The notes under the pieces were generated by a model. That model did not search any database. It worked only from the letters and a program-made list of their open reading frames with translations, and was not told the origin of the DNA. From assembly GCA_002421745.1 (NCBI GenBank), contig DISC01000006.1:70059-134058 (forward strand): a DNA stretch of 64,000 nucleotides, in the 5' to 3' direction. The stretch comes from Patescibacteria group bacterium UBA6220 (GTDB lineage Bacteria > Patescibacteriota > Minisyncoccia > Minisyncoccales > Minisyncoccaceae). The stretch's first letter is position 1; each line of letters opens with the position of its first letter. A program made the position numbers and the translations under genes. This document shows, piece by piece, positions 35,393 to 44,548 of this stretch.

Positions 35393-36430
35393 TTAATTAT
35401 TTATATTATTAATTTTTTTAATTTTATGATTATCACCCTTGAAAATATTAATACTACATATGGGAAGAATAATTAAAATTAAACCGACCAACGCATCTAT
35501 AATGTTTTTACTAGAATCATCAAATGCCGAAAATAACAAACCGCCCAAGAATAGAAAAATTATCAAAACGCTTAATACTATATTAAAAATTGATATAATT
35601 CTTTTTATGTTTATATTCTTCGTCTTATTCCAACAAAACAGGCAGACCAAATTAATTGTTGGATAAACTAATGGAATTAAATCATAAATATATTGATTTT
35701 TATCATGCCATTCTACTTTCGCAAGCATCATAACAGAAAATACTATATTAGCTATTATAAAAATACTAATTTTAATATTTTTATTTGATCCCTTTACATT
35801 TTCATTCTTTTCTATTTTTCTTTTCCTAAAAAACCCTCGTAAGACTTTTCCAATTATAATTAATAAAATTGCTAATAAAATCCACACTATAAAAATTATT
35901 AATATGCCCAATCCTTCTATTGCTGAATTAATAATACAAAAAACAAAAAATGCCAAAGCCAAATAAGATAAGCTATTTGAAAAAAAAGACGCCAATAACA
36001 CGCGACTCCACTTATTTGTTTTAATAAAAAACTTGAATATAATTGACTCTATTAAAAAAGTACATATAAAAAATACTATAAAAAGCAGTGGTGCATTTAT
36101 AATATTAAAATAATTATCTATAAAAAGATCTATTCTCCAATATATTATTAAAGAAATCAATCCAAGTCCCAAAACTGTGGTTATAAAATTTGCCAGAAAA
36201 GATATTTTAAATAATTTTAAAAATTTATCAAATAAAAAAAATTTAAAAATCGTGGCCTCAAACAAAGATACCACCAATAAAACAATCAATATAACTGGCC
36301 AAGCGGCAGGAATTAAAAATAAAAAAATGGGCAAAATAATCATGTTTGCCGAACAAAAAAACGGAAATAATATTAAGCTAAGTAAAAGTAATGTTAGCTT
36401 CCTATAAAAAAGAGTAATTTTTTGATTCAT
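35393..36430 (-). CDS. Polytopic membrane protein of unknown function
   Basis: 345 residues, about ten helices, very rich in Ile, Leu and Phe, with an N-terminal signal-like helix ending in FPFFCSANM. Duplicated motif: FEATIFKFFLFDKFLK (about 60) and IESIIFKFFIKTNKWSR (about 130), each inside a helix pair, suggests an internal repeat. A basic loop RKRKIEKNENVKGSNK is cytoplasmic. No family recognised. Confidence 0.6.
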   Translation of the reverse strand: MNQKITLFYRKLTLLLLSLILFPFFCSANMIILPIFLFLIPAAWPVILIVLLVVSLFEATIFKFFLFDKFLKLFKISFLANFITTVLGLGLISLIIYWRIDLFIDNYFNIINAPLLFIVFFICTFLIESIIFKFFIKTNKWSRVLLASFFSNSLSYLALAFFVFCIINSAIEGLGILIIFIVWILLAILLIIIGKVLRGFFRKRKIEKNENVKGSNKNIKISIFIIANIVFSVMMLAKVEWHDKNQYIYDLIPLVYPTINLVCLFCWNKTKNINIKRIISIFNIVLSVLIIFLFLGGLLFSAFDDSSKNIIDALVGLILIILPICSINIFKGDNHKIKKINNINN

Positions 36431-36564
36431 ACGTATGATAATAATTTATTGACTAAAATAATTATACCAATATTGTTTATTAACGAAAAGGTCAACTATC
36501 TATCAACTTTTGAAATATCGATGCTTTTTAATATATCTCTCTGTCGCCTAAAATAACATAAAAA

Positions 36565-37297
36565 TTATTTAATCTCGGTTCCTCCCCACTCAACAACAGC
36601 AAATCCTTTTCTTTCAAATGTTTCTATTTTTTGAGGATCTATGTCTATTTTAGTATTTAGAGACTTATAAACCGTAAACACTCTTAACACAGAGTCTGGG
36701 CTGGGAGTTATTGTTAACTTGGCATTTTCAGTATATTCTTCTTGTGCAAAATGAATTAAATTGTATTTATTTTCTTTCATTAATGGATATCAATAAACGA
36801 TGAATTCATTATATTCTTTTGGAGTTAAGCCCATTTCTGAAAGAGTGCCTTGGAAAAAACCTTAGTATCCTCACCTCTCACAACAAAACCAGAGGTTAAA
36901 TCATAATTAATACTATTTGTTTTTCCTTCCCAAAAAATATAACTATATTCTTTATTGTCTGCTAAATTTATCAAGTGCCCATCAGGATAAGCCACAACTT
37001 CCCATCCATCTATTTCTTGATTATAATCAGGATAATCATAAATAATTTTTCCATTAAATTTCAACTGAACTAAAGTTTTTTGTTTTTCTGTTGGATATAA
37101 ATATATGACTGGTTTTGAAACAACAGAATAAGAACATCCCGTAGGATAATCTATCATCACGCTTACAATTCCGAAAGAAAATAACTCTTTAAAATTATAT
37201 CCCTGACTAAAACCAATAGAATAAGAACATCCAAAAAAAACAAGGATCAAAAAATAGAAGACACCAATTTGTTTACAATTTTAATAGATTTATTCAT
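36565..37297 (-). pseudogene. Degraded lipoprotein-like gene with two frameshifts and a stop
   Basis: From the ATG at 37295-37297 the start reads MNKSIKIVNKLVSSIF, a lipoprotein-type leader, then shifts at a T6 run (near 37247-37253) into LILVFFGCSYSIGF. The body has KPVIYLYPTEKQKTLVQLKF and WEVVAYPDGHLINLADNKEY. A second shift at the T6 run (36854-36859) loses the frame; the other phase continues FQGTLSEMGLTPKEYNEFIVY, then TGA at 36790-36792 where Trp is expected, then YPLMKENKYNLIHFAQEEY to VVEWGGTEIK. These pieces match, in order, a surface protein type I recall as common in Patescibacteria. Three lesions indicate a decayed gene, or sequencing errors at two of them. Confidence 0.8.
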
Positions 37298-37306
37298 ATT
37301 ATTTTT

Positions 37307-38425
37307 TTATTTATTAAAAACATATCCTATGTGATTGTTTTTAAAATAAGTTATTTTTTGATAATTTTCTTTAACGACTGATTTGAATTCCTCATCTTTC
37401 TCTCCCTTATCTAAAATAAAATCAAAAATCACTTTGGTGTTTTCTGGTCGATGAGAAAATAAAACCAAATTATTACCAGCTTTAAGTGCATTAATTGTCG
37501 CTTCGTCTATTTCTATCTTTCTACCAACAAGCAACGGCATATCAGCCATATCATCGGTAATCACCAAACCATTAAATCCCAACTGATTAATTAGCGTGTC
37601 TTTTATAATCTTAGAAGAAAGACTAGTTATATTATTGTCGATATTTTCATAAATTGCATGTCCCACCATTACAAAATCCACCCCTACATCTATGCTGCTT
37701 TTAAAAATCTCTAAAGATTTTTCAAAATTTTCCTTATTTACTTCTGTGTCTGGTATTTTTTTATGTGGATCTTCTTCAAAAAAACCCATTCCTGGAAAAT
37801 GCTTTAAAGTTGCGGATACATTATTTTCTTGAGAAATCCGCACAAAACTATTGTTAAAATCCACAAGATCTTGAACTGTTCTGGTAAATATCCTTTCTTT
37901 AATAAAAGAGTCGTCATTAAAAGCATAATCCGCTACTGGCGCTAAATTTACATTAATTCCTATATCTGACATCACTTTTACATCTTCTTTTATTATTTCT
38001 AAATCAGGACTACTAAACAAGAAAGCATTTTTAAAAGCATTTATTCTTGTGGCTCCGCCAGGCTCTTCATCAATCATTATAAAAAATTTACGATTAATTG
38101 ATTCTTGAGCCACTTCTTGTAAATCTCTTATAAGATCTTTTAATTGGGTTCCATTTTCACAGTTGCGAGCATAAATTATAAGTCCAGACGGTTTAATATA
38201 TTTAATAATATCTTTTGTTTTTTCATCCAATTTTGTTCCCATAAACCCTATTACAAAATTAGAACCAAGCATTTCTTTAAAACTCGCTTCTTCTATCTCT
38301 ATATTGTTTTGATTAAGATTTGCTTTCTCGTTAGATAAAAAATCATTCGAAAACAAAAAAGCAAAACTGACTATAGTTAAAATTACTAAAAAAAGCAAAA
38401 TTTTTACATTCTTCCTTAAAAACAT
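37307..38425 (-). CDS. Glycoside hydrolase family 3 enzyme (NagZ-like), membrane-anchored
   Basis: 372 residues. N-terminal signal or anchor helix (about 8-28), then a TIM barrel: IDEEPGGATRINAF, NLAPVADYAF, KHFPGMGFFEEDPHK (the conserved KHFPG-H loop) and GLVITDDMADMPLL with the nucleophile aspartate (first D of TDDM). Probably removes N-acetylglucosamine from wall fragments. Normal length for the N-terminal-domain-only enzymes. Confidence 0.92.
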   Translation of the reverse strand: MFLRKNVKILLFLVILTIVSFAFLFSNDFLSNEKANLNQNNIEIEEASFKEMLGSNFVIGFMGTKLDEKTKDIIKYIKPSGLIIYARNCENGTQLKDLIRDLQEVAQESINRKFFIMIDEEPGGATRINAFKNAFLFSSPDLEIIKEDVKVMSDIGINVNLAPVADYAFNDDSFIKERIFTRTVQDLVDFNNSFVRISQENNVSATLKHFPGMGFFEEDPHKKIPDTEVNKENFEKSLEIFKSSIDVGVDFVMVGHAIYENIDNNITSLSSKIIKDTLINQLGFNGLVITDDMADMPLLVGRKIEIDEATINALKAGNNLVLFSHRPENTKVIFDFILDKGEKDEEFKSVVKENYQKITYFKNNHIGYVFNK

Positions 38426-38427
38426 TT

Positions 38428-39834
38428 TTATGGCGTTCCTAGATAAGCTCTATAATAATCTGAAAAATTTTCTTCAAAACTAGATTCAACATAATTTCCA
38501 TTTATATCCTGAAGTATAATATTGGACACTTGAATTTTTAAAAACCCATTAGCTTCTTTATTGGGATTATAAACAATATTAAATGAGGTACTAATCGGAA
38601 CATTGGTGTTCCATTTGAAACAAAAATATTCACAAGTCGCTATACAATCATAATGCTCTTGATCGTGAATTGAATAAAAATCACAATTATCCTCGCAATA
38701 ATTACAATAATAACAATTTGGAGTATATTCATCTAATTCTGAATTTAACAATTTTCCAAAATCATCATAACAAGGACCAAGAGGAAAATTATATAATCGA
38801 ATTGGTGTTTTGAGTCGATACCAATAAATATCATTTTCTATTTTTTCTAATTGCAGGTCTGATTTACCGATTAAGTCTATTAACTTGCCCGGACCACAAG
38901 CATAAGCTTTTTCTGGGATTAAAAATTGATCTAAAAAAGATATAATATTTTTTTCAAAACTAACAGGTGAGGAAGGATTAAGTCTGTAATTATCGCGGAT
39001 ACTAAAAACAACCTCACTGGTTAAGCTTGATATCAAGTTTGGATTATTAATTTTTAGACCAATATAAGATATCGAATATTTTGAATTCAAGTCATTGATT
39101 TTTAATCCTGCTCCACCATAAGAATGACTTCCTTCTGGAGAAAATATTGTATATCTATATTTATTGTAAGAATAGTCACTATAACTTTGGGAATCGTTAT
39201 ATAAAAAGATAAAAGAATCTCCTTTTTCATCCTTTTTAACATCCTGATAAAAACCGTATTCATTTTCAGAAGAATTATACGTAAGATCAAAAGAAACATT
39301 ATTTGTTTTTCCAATATTTCCTAAAAAATTAGGCTTAACTGGTTGGCTTAAGTAAGTAAAATTATTATTTTTTAACTTTATTAAGCTCATCACGCAAGTA
39401 GGACATCCATTGTGGGTTCCAACTCCTTGTAAATTTTTATCACAAGAAAAAACAGAGTATCCTTCCGGAACAATATAATCATAATTAGTTCCTTCATTTG
39501 GACAATAAGCTTCTGTCCAAAATTCAATAAATTCAGGCAAACTATTGTTGATTATTTCTGTAGCACTAAAAAACTCCTTAGCCTGATCATCGGTCATTTT
39601 TCCTTTATTTTCTCCGCCAACACACTCTTCTTCCCACAGCCTCAAACATTTATTCTTTGCTTCACACCAAGTATAACCTGCGGAACCTATACAGCCATGC
39701 TCATCTTTGTCCCCGCCAACTATCTGACTATTAGTTTTTATTTTTATATAACTAAAACCCCCTACCACAATTAAAACCGCGACCACTAAACCGATTATTA
39801 AAATAGGAGCAAGTCCTTTTTGGTTTTGATTCAT
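38428..39834 (-). CDS. Membrane-anchored cysteine-rich surface protein
   Basis: 468 residues from the ATG at 39832-39834; a longer reading uses TTG and adds a poor leader. Starts with MNQNQKGLAPILIIGLVVAV, the QKGLAPIL helix typical of Patescibacteria. Then a DEHGCIGSAGYTWCEAKNKC module (about 43-65) followed by an alpha/beta region with AKEFFSATEIINNSLPEFIEF, a cysteine cluster CYYCNYCEDNCDFYS (about 380-400) and CEYFCFKW. Outer-face protein with many disulfides. No function known. Confidence 0.7.
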   Translation of the reverse strand: MNQNQKGLAPILIIGLVVAVLIVVGGFSYIKIKTNSQIVGGDKDEHGCIGSAGYTWCEAKNKCLRLWEEECVGGENKGKMTDDQAKEFFSATEIINNSLPEFIEFWTEAYCPNEGTNYDYIVPEGYSVFSCDKNLQGVGTHNGCPTCVMSLIKLKNNNFTYLSQPVKPNFLGNIGKTNNVSFDLTYNSSENEYGFYQDVKKDEKGDSFIFLYNDSQSYSDYSYNKYRYTIFSPEGSHSYGGAGLKINDLNSKYSISYIGLKINNPNLISSLTSEVVFSIRDNYRLNPSSPVSFEKNIISFLDQFLIPEKAYACGPGKLIDLIGKSDLQLEKIENDIYWYRLKTPIRLYNFPLGPCYDDFGKLLNSELDEYTPNCYYCNYCEDNCDFYSIHDQEHYDCIATCEYFCFKWNTNVPISTSFNIVYNPNKEANGFLKIQVSNIILQDINGNYVESSFEENFSDYYRAYLGTP

Positions 39835-39886
39835 AAAATTATTACTTATTATCTTAATGAAATTATAACAAAACACAAACAAAAAG

Positions 39887-39909
39887 AAAACCGACCAAAA
39901 GTCGGTTTT
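39887..39909 (-). terminator. Terminator of the CDF transporter gene
   Basis: AAAACCGAC (39887-39895) pairs with GTCGGTTTT (39901-39909). Sister hairpins of the ACCGAC/GTCGGT type occur at 44491 and 45088 and, weakly, near 41560. Confidence 0.8.
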
Positions 39910-39952
39910 TTATTTAATAGACAATACCAGTTAAAAACTCATTTATAGCAAT

Positions 39953-41002
39953 CTATTCTCTTTTTAAATTTGTATTACAAGTCGGACACTTTAAATCAGA
40001 GCATGGAGCACCCCTTTGGTGGATTGTTTTATAGCCACATTGCTCACAGACACAAAAACCATCTGGTCCTTTGCCAGAAATCTCTTTAGCTTTTTCTTTA
40101 AATTTACCTTTTTTTTGCCAACCAAAACCACGACCAAAATCTGGCTGATAAAAACTTGTCTCTAGTTCGTGGCTGGTGATTTGAATGGCCACGTATTGTA
40201 AGTTTTCGATTTCTTCAATAAGTCGATTTCTTAATATATTAGATATTTTAGATGCATCTTCAACATTTAAATTGTTTGGCAATTTAATTTCTAAATTAGC
40301 CGTAATAATTGACCCCTTTTTCTGAGTTTTCAAATTATTAATTTCAATTTTCTGTCTTTCAGCGATTGATTTTATTTTTTCTTCTACTTCTTCCCCAGCC
40401 GAAACATCCAAAAGAGAACCTATTGCTTCCTTACCAATCACAAACGCTTCTTTGATAATATATACACCCATTAATACAGCCAAGACCGCATCAGCATAAA
40501 TCCAGTATTTAGTTAAAAATAATCCAATTAAAATTATTAACGATGTGTAAACATCAATTCTCGAATGAACCCCGTCTGAAAGTAAACTAACCGAACTTTC
40601 CTTTTTGCCATAATAAATTTTTAATCTGGACATTGTTTCATTAACCAATACAGAAAATATCATTACTCCAAACGCCAAATAATTAATTACTATCTCTGCT
40701 GGTTCTAAAAAATTATTATAAGCATCATAAATTATTCCAACTCCAGTTACAAAAATAATTAGCGTAATAATAACCCCTCCCAAAACCTCAAATTTGTAAT
40801 GCCCATAAGGGTGCTCCTTATCAGCTGGCTTGCCAGAAATTTTAATTCCAATAAAGCTAATGGCCGAAGAAAAAATATCAACGAAAGAATCCAAACCAGC
40901 CGCTAATATTGCAGCCGAATTAGAAAAAATACCAACAGTTATCTTGCCTACGGCCAAAATTATATTAGCTAATATTGAGATGACCGCAACTTTTTCCTTC
41001 AT
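39953..41002 (-). CDS. Cation diffusion facilitator with C-terminal zinc ribbon
   Basis: 349 residues. Six helices (about 8-200) with the site-A signatures ALDSFVDIFSS and HSRIDVYTS, the cytoplasmic beta-alpha domain (about 205-285), and an added C-terminal segment with CEQCGYKTIHQRGAPCSDLKCPTC, a likely zinc ribbon (about 320-345). It exports Zn2+, Fe2+ or a similar ion by proton exchange. The zinc-ribbon tail is unusual for the family and could sense metal. Confidence 0.93.
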   Translation of the reverse strand: MKEKVAVISILANIILAVGKITVGIFSNSAAILAAGLDSFVDIFSSAISFIGIKISGKPADKEHPYGHYKFEVLGGVIITLIIFVTGVGIIYDAYNNFLEPAEIVINYLAFGVMIFSVLVNETMSRLKIYYGKKESSVSLLSDGVHSRIDVYTSLIILIGLFLTKYWIYADAVLAVLMGVYIIKEAFVIGKEAIGSLLDVSAGEEVEEKIKSIAERQKIEINNLKTQKKGSIITANLEIKLPNNLNVEDASKISNILRNRLIEEIENLQYVAIQITSHELETSFYQPDFGRGFGWQKKGKFKEKAKEISGKGPDGFCVCEQCGYKTIHQRGAPCSDLKCPTCNTNLKRE

Positions 41003-41038
41003 TTAATTAACATTTATACTTAATTAATAAAAGCCGTT

Positions 41039-41521
41039 TTAATTAGAGGGGTTTTTAAGAGCAACAATTTCTTTAACATCCGTTAAACGCCATACCATAT
41101 TTCTATCTTCTTGAATAATAATTTCTAATGGGTCGCTTATCGAATATCCTAAAGCAGCCAAGACATTGGGAGATAGCTTTCTTTTTTTAATTAAATCAAT
41201 AAAGTCAGATCGCACCCGTTGCTTCTCGCTGTTATCTTTAATTTCTTCTAGTGTTCCTTGCAAGTTAATAAACTTATAACTAGAAAAATCACTAGAATAA
41301 TATTCAATTTCCACTGAAACATGCGGATATTGATGAAAATAATCTATTTTACGTCCATAACGAGTTGGTAGAAAATAAAGATATTTTCCATCAAAACTAT
41401 AAAGAAAAGGAGCAATATAGGGAAAATTATCTCCTCGAAAGGCAATGCGACAGATATAATTATCGTTAATTAAACGGTCGTATTCGTCTTTCTCCATACG
41501 AGGTATTTTAAAAATATTCAT
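41039..41521 (-). CDS. Pyridoxamine-5'-phosphate-oxidase-fold flavoprotein
   Basis: 160 residues from the ATG at 41519-41521, which begins MNIFKIPRMEKDEYDRL; the longer reading starts at TTG. Split-barrel fold: CRIAFRGDNFPYIAPFLYSFDGKYLYFLPTRYGRKIDYF, then HVSVEIEYY, matching NimA/HugZ-like FMN-binding proteins. Could reduce nitro or haem compounds. Separate from the arsenic operon by about 170 bases. Confidence 0.85.
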   Translation of the reverse strand: MNIFKIPRMEKDEYDRLINDNYICRIAFRGDNFPYIAPFLYSFDGKYLYFLPTRYGRKIDYFHQYPHVSVEIEYYSSDFSSYKFINLQGTLEEIKDNSEKQRVRSDFIDLIKKRKLSPNVLAALGYSISDPLEIIIQEDRNMVWRLTDVKEIVALKNPSN

Positions 41522-41692
41522 AAATTTATTAAAAAATATTATTAAATTATTATACCACAAACAAAAAACCGACAACAGTCGATCTTGAATTTGCTTCTAT
41601 GGTAAAATTCAAATCAGTAGTCAGTCTCAATACTTTTTATTTTCTGATAAGTATTAGATTTCTGTAGTTCCTGTAATTTATATATATTTTGC

Positions 41693-42397
41693 TTAATATA
41701 GTAAATATTTTAAATAATACAATCCTGTTATCAAAAAAACGCTCGCCATAATATACCTCATGATTAGTTCGAGTTTTTGGGTTGCTTTAAAAATATTGCC
41801 GATTCTCTGGGCACCAAAAGAGATAAATAAAGAAAAGATAATAACTGGTAGTCCTGTTCCTAAAGCGAATAATAAAGGCATGACTAAGCCACTAGAAGAT
41901 TTTATAACCAAGGGAACAAGAGCTCCAAAGAATAAAACTCCACTGTAAGGACAGAAAGCTAGAGCAAATAAAACTCCCAACAACAATGAGCCAAAATATC
42001 CCTTATTAGATAACCATAATTTAATCTTTTCCAATTTCTCTCCCCCAATTTTAAAATTAATCTTAAAAATTCCAAACATAAAAAAAGCGATAAAGATAAG
42101 TATCGGCCCCAATGCTTTATCTCCCCACCCCTGAAAAAGTCTAGACACATTGAATTCAGAAAATCCAAAATATATTAAACTTGCTATAATCGTATAGCTT
42201 AATCCTCTACCAATAGTATAAAATATTCCATTCAATAACGATCTCTTAATATCCCTTATGTCTTTAGAAATATAAGCGACGGCAGTAATGTTTGTTGCCA
42301 AGGGACAAGGACTGATAGATGTCAAAATACCCAACAAAAAAGCTGTTAAAAATGGGAGTTGATAGATATCAATCAAGTAATTAATAAAATCTATCAT
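41693..42397 (-). CDS. arsG: ArsG-type permease (cytochrome c biogenesis DsbD-like fold)
   Basis: 234 residues, six helices. Conserved LTSISPCPLATNITAVAYI (about 25-43) and LGVLFALAFCPYSGVLFFG (about 138-156) carry the paired SPCP/FCPY cysteines of this DsbD-type family. Named ArsG for aromatic aminobenzylarsenical efflux in some annotation. Its partners upstream (ArsF-like, permease, thioredoxin, ArsR) support an arsenic or thiol-redox role. It begins four bases after the ArsF-like gene. Confidence 0.82.
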   Translation of the reverse strand: MIDFINYLIDIYQLPFLTAFLLGILTSISPCPLATNITAVAYISKDIRDIKRSLLNGIFYTIGRGLSYTIIASLIYFGFSEFNVSRLFQGWGDKALGPILIFIAFFMFGIFKINFKIGGEKLEKIKLWLSNKGYFGSLLLGVLFALAFCPYSGVLFFGALVPLVIKSSSGLVMPLLFALGTGLPVIIFSLFISFGAQRIGNIFKATQKLELIMRYIMASVFLITGLYYLKYLLY

Positions 42398-42400
42398 AAA

Positions 42401-42856
42401 TTAGTTTTTTAAAATATCTGCTATTTTTTCTTTAAAATAAAATTCAAATTCTTCTTCGTCGCCGACCAATCTCCAAACTTTTAAATCTTGTTCTATATAA
42501 TCTTTTCCATCCCTTATCGTATTAACAAAAAGAGAAGATCCAGAAGCTTGGAATTTTTCAGCTAGTTGATAGTTTTCTAATAAATCAATATTTATTTCTC
42601 TAAAAACTATCTTTCCCGAATTTAATTCTTCGCTAAAGTTATTATCAATTGTTTTTTTGGCAAACTTGCCAACATCAATACAAGAAGTACATCTTTGGGT
42701 GGCATGAAATAAAAATATCTCTATTTTGTTTGTCTTTGGTAATTCTATAATACTATAATTAGTATTTACTTGCTCTTTCTTTTGTTCATAATCACTAAAC
42801 AAAAAACCGGCCACAATAACAGCAATGATAGTAATAATTATTATGTATTTTTTCAT
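42401..42856 (-). CDS. arsF: ArsF-type thioredoxin-fold anchored protein
   Basis: 151 residues. N-terminal helix (about 4-23) and a thioredoxin-like domain with FLFHATQRCTSCIDVGKFAKK: an RCTSC pair, a CxxC, outside the membrane. This matches the nitrophenyl compound nitroreductase ArsF family that pairs with ArsG. Likely delivers electrons to or from the membrane partner at 41693. Confidence 0.82.
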   Translation of the reverse strand: MKKYIIIITIIAVIVAGFLFSDYEQKKEQVNTNYSIIELPKTNKIEIFLFHATQRCTSCIDVGKFAKKTIDNNFSEELNSGKIVFREINIDLLENYQLAEKFQASGSSLFVNTIRDGKDYIEQDLKVWRLVGDEEEFEFYFKEKIADILKN

Positions 42857-42861
42857 AGTAT

Positions 42862-43836
42862 TTATCTCAAAATTAAATTAAATAAGTATCCAGTAAAGAT
42901 GATACCCAACCCGACAATTAAAGCATAAACAACAATTAACTTGGTTTTCATTACCTTCTTCAGGATTATAAACTCTGGTAAAGATAAAGCGGTAACGGCC
43001 ATCATAAAAGATAAAGCAGTTCCCATTGCTACTCCTTTTTCGGTTAAAGCTCCCATCAAAGGAATTATTCCTGCGGCATTAGAATAAAGAGGAATTCCGA
43101 TTAAAATTGCTAATGGAACAGCAAACCAATTATCGCCGCCTGCATATTTAGCCAAAAAATCAGCTGGTATGTAGCCATGAATCCAAGCTCCAATACCGAT
43201 ACCTATCAAAACGTATAACCAAACCTTTTTAATTATATCTAAGGTGTAATAATTGGCATATCTTATTCTTTCCTTGAAGCTTTTGTCTTTTATTACAATA
43301 TTAGTATTTGCCTTATTTTTTAAAACAAAATCAGCAAGCAAGTTTTCTATTTTCAATCTATCAATAATTATTCCTGAAAAAATAGCAATCAACAATCCGC
43401 TGATAATATAGATAGCTGCTATTTTGAATCCAAACATACCCAATAATAAAACCACAGCTACTTCATTAATCATCGGAGAAGCCACTAAGAAGGAAAAAGT
43501 TGCACCCAATGGCACTCCCGCTTCAACAAATCCCAGAAACAATGGCACAGCCGAACAAGAACAAAATGGAGTAATGATTCCTAATAGCGAAGCTAAAATA
43601 TTTCCTAGATACTTGTTTTTCTTTGCTAAATATAATCTTACCTTTTCGGGAGTAAAATAGGTTCTAATAAAAGAAACAATAAAAATTATGACCGTCAAAA
43701 GTATCAATATCTTGATTGAATCGTAGATAAAAAAATTAGCTGCCGAATAAAGCGGAGTTGCAGCATCCAGCTTGGATGTTAATAAGTCAGCGAGTAGCTC
43801 TACGGGATAAAATATATCCATATATTTAATTAGCAA
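42862..43836 (-). CDS. Permease of the ArsP/DUF318 family
   Basis: 324 residues with about eight helices. The GIITPFCSCSAVPLFLGF motif (about 90-107, with CSCS) and SPMINEVAVVLL are signatures of ArsP/SO_0444-type permeases. Could export organoarsenicals or trivalent metalloids. Overlaps the thioredoxin gene by seven bases. Confidence 0.9.
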   Translation of the reverse strand: MLIKYMDIFYPVELLADLLTSKLDAATPLYSAANFFIYDSIKILILLTVIIFIVSFIRTYFTPEKVRLYLAKKNKYLGNILASLLGIITPFCSCSAVPLFLGFVEAGVPLGATFSFLVASPMINEVAVVLLLGMFGFKIAAIYIISGLLIAIFSGIIIDRLKIENLLADFVLKNKANTNIVIKDKSFKERIRYANYYTLDIIKKVWLYVLIGIGIGAWIHGYIPADFLAKYAGGDNWFAVPLAILIGIPLYSNAAGIIPLMGALTEKGVAMGTALSFMMAVTALSLPEFIILKKVMKTKLIVVYALIVGLGIIFTGYLFNLILR

Positions 43837-44141
43837 TTACCTCCACAGGAACAACCCGAAGATCCTTCTTTCGTGTCGACTATTCCCTTTTGGTAATTTG
43901 TTATAGCTTCTTTTATTTCTTCCATACTGGGAATTATTCCAATAATTATTGGTTTTTTATTGATAGCCAATACCGGAAAAGACATTACCCCCAGATCCAT
44001 TGCTTTTTGAATATCATCGATATATTCAACCTCGGCATCCAATCCTATTTCAGTTGCTGCCTTCTTAGTCAAATCAAATAATTTCTTGCAAGAATCACAT
44101 CCAGAACCAAAAACTTCTATTTTTTCTATTTTATTGTTCAT
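43830..44141 (-). CDS. Small thioredoxin-family redox protein (redox-active disulfide type)
   Basis: 103 residues. VFGSGCDSCKKLFD with the CDSC active site, and the cis-Pro SFPVLAI. The tail has SSGCSCGGNC, an extra metal-binding cysteine cluster. Such small proteins precede ArsP-like permeases and probably handle their thiol or metalloid. Confidence 0.9.
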   Translation of the reverse strand: MNNKIEKIEVFGSGCDSCKKLFDLTKKAATEIGLDAEVEYIDDIQKAMDLGVMSFPVLAINKKPIIIGIIPSMEEIKEAITNYQKGIVDTKEGSSGCSCGGNC

Positions 44142-44146
44142 ATTCT

Positions 44147-44440
44147 TTAATTAAATTTTATATTTGCTATTCTTTCTCCTTTTTTGGTAAGAGAATAATG
44201 CACCCAAAATCCTTTTTTATTATCCTTCACCAATCCTGCATCCTTTAATTTTTTAAGGTGGTGAGAAACAAGACTTTGCGACAGTCCAATGTTTTCAATA
44301 ATATTGCAGACACATTGTTCTCCTCCTTTTAAAATACAAAGAATCCGAAGACGGTTTTCTTCGGCAATTACTTTTAATAATTCGACGGTTTGCTCCGTTT
44401 CCTTGATTAGTTTTCTATTTTTACAACAATTGAGTTTCAT
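44147..44440 (-). CDS. arsR: ArsR-family metalloid-responsive repressor
   Basis: 97 residues from the ATG at 44438-44440. The longer TTG reading from 44482 cannot be right, because its first codons are the -35 hexamer of the operon promoter. Winged helix: VAEENRLRIL-type helix, EQCVCNIIENIGLSQSLVSHHLKKL with the ELxVxDL-like ECVC metal-binding site and N-terminal Cys pair (LNCCKN). Predicted to release the operator when As(III) or similar binds. Confidence 0.9.
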   Translation of the reverse strand: MKLNCCKNRKLIKETEQTVELLKVIAEENRLRILCILKGGEQCVCNIIENIGLSQSLVSHHLKKLKDAGLVKDNKKGFWVHYSLTKKGERIANIKFN

Positions 44441-44453
44441 AGTATATGAATAT

Positions 44454-44482
44454 ATATTAATATGCTTTTCTAGCGATGTCAA
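44454..44482 (-). promoter_or_regulatory. Promoter of the arsenic operon
   Basis: TTGACA (44477-44482) and TAATAT (44454-44459), 17-base spacing, on the minus strand. AT-rich inverted repeats TAGTATATGAATATATATTA around the -10 (44440-44460) are a possible ArsR operator. The leader is about 10 bases, so translation starts almost at the 5' end. Confidence 0.75.
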
Positions 44483-44490
44483 ACAAAAAA

Positions 44491-44547
44491 ACCGACAAAA
44501 GTCGGTCTTTAAAATATTTGGCTCGGAGGTGGAACAAACTTGGAACC
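44491..44547. repeat. Direct repeat C flanking the acetyltransferase gene, including its terminator
   Basis: It begins with the hairpin ACCGAC-AAAA-GTCGGT (44491-44506), which stops the minus-strand acetyltransferase transcript, and continues with TTTAAAATATTTGGCTCGG and AGGTGGAACAAAC. The first 36 bases are identical to 45088-45123. Reading the minus strand, ...TTCCACCTCCGAGCCA looks like a tRNA 3' end. Confidence 0.85.
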
Positions 44548-44548
44548 T

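Noticed and set aside
33784..36792. Alternative genetic code (TAA or TGA read as an amino acid)
   Set aside because: Intact genes in the window end normally at TAA, TAG and TGA (for example the recombinase at 63212-63214), and only the two damaged genes would need recoding.
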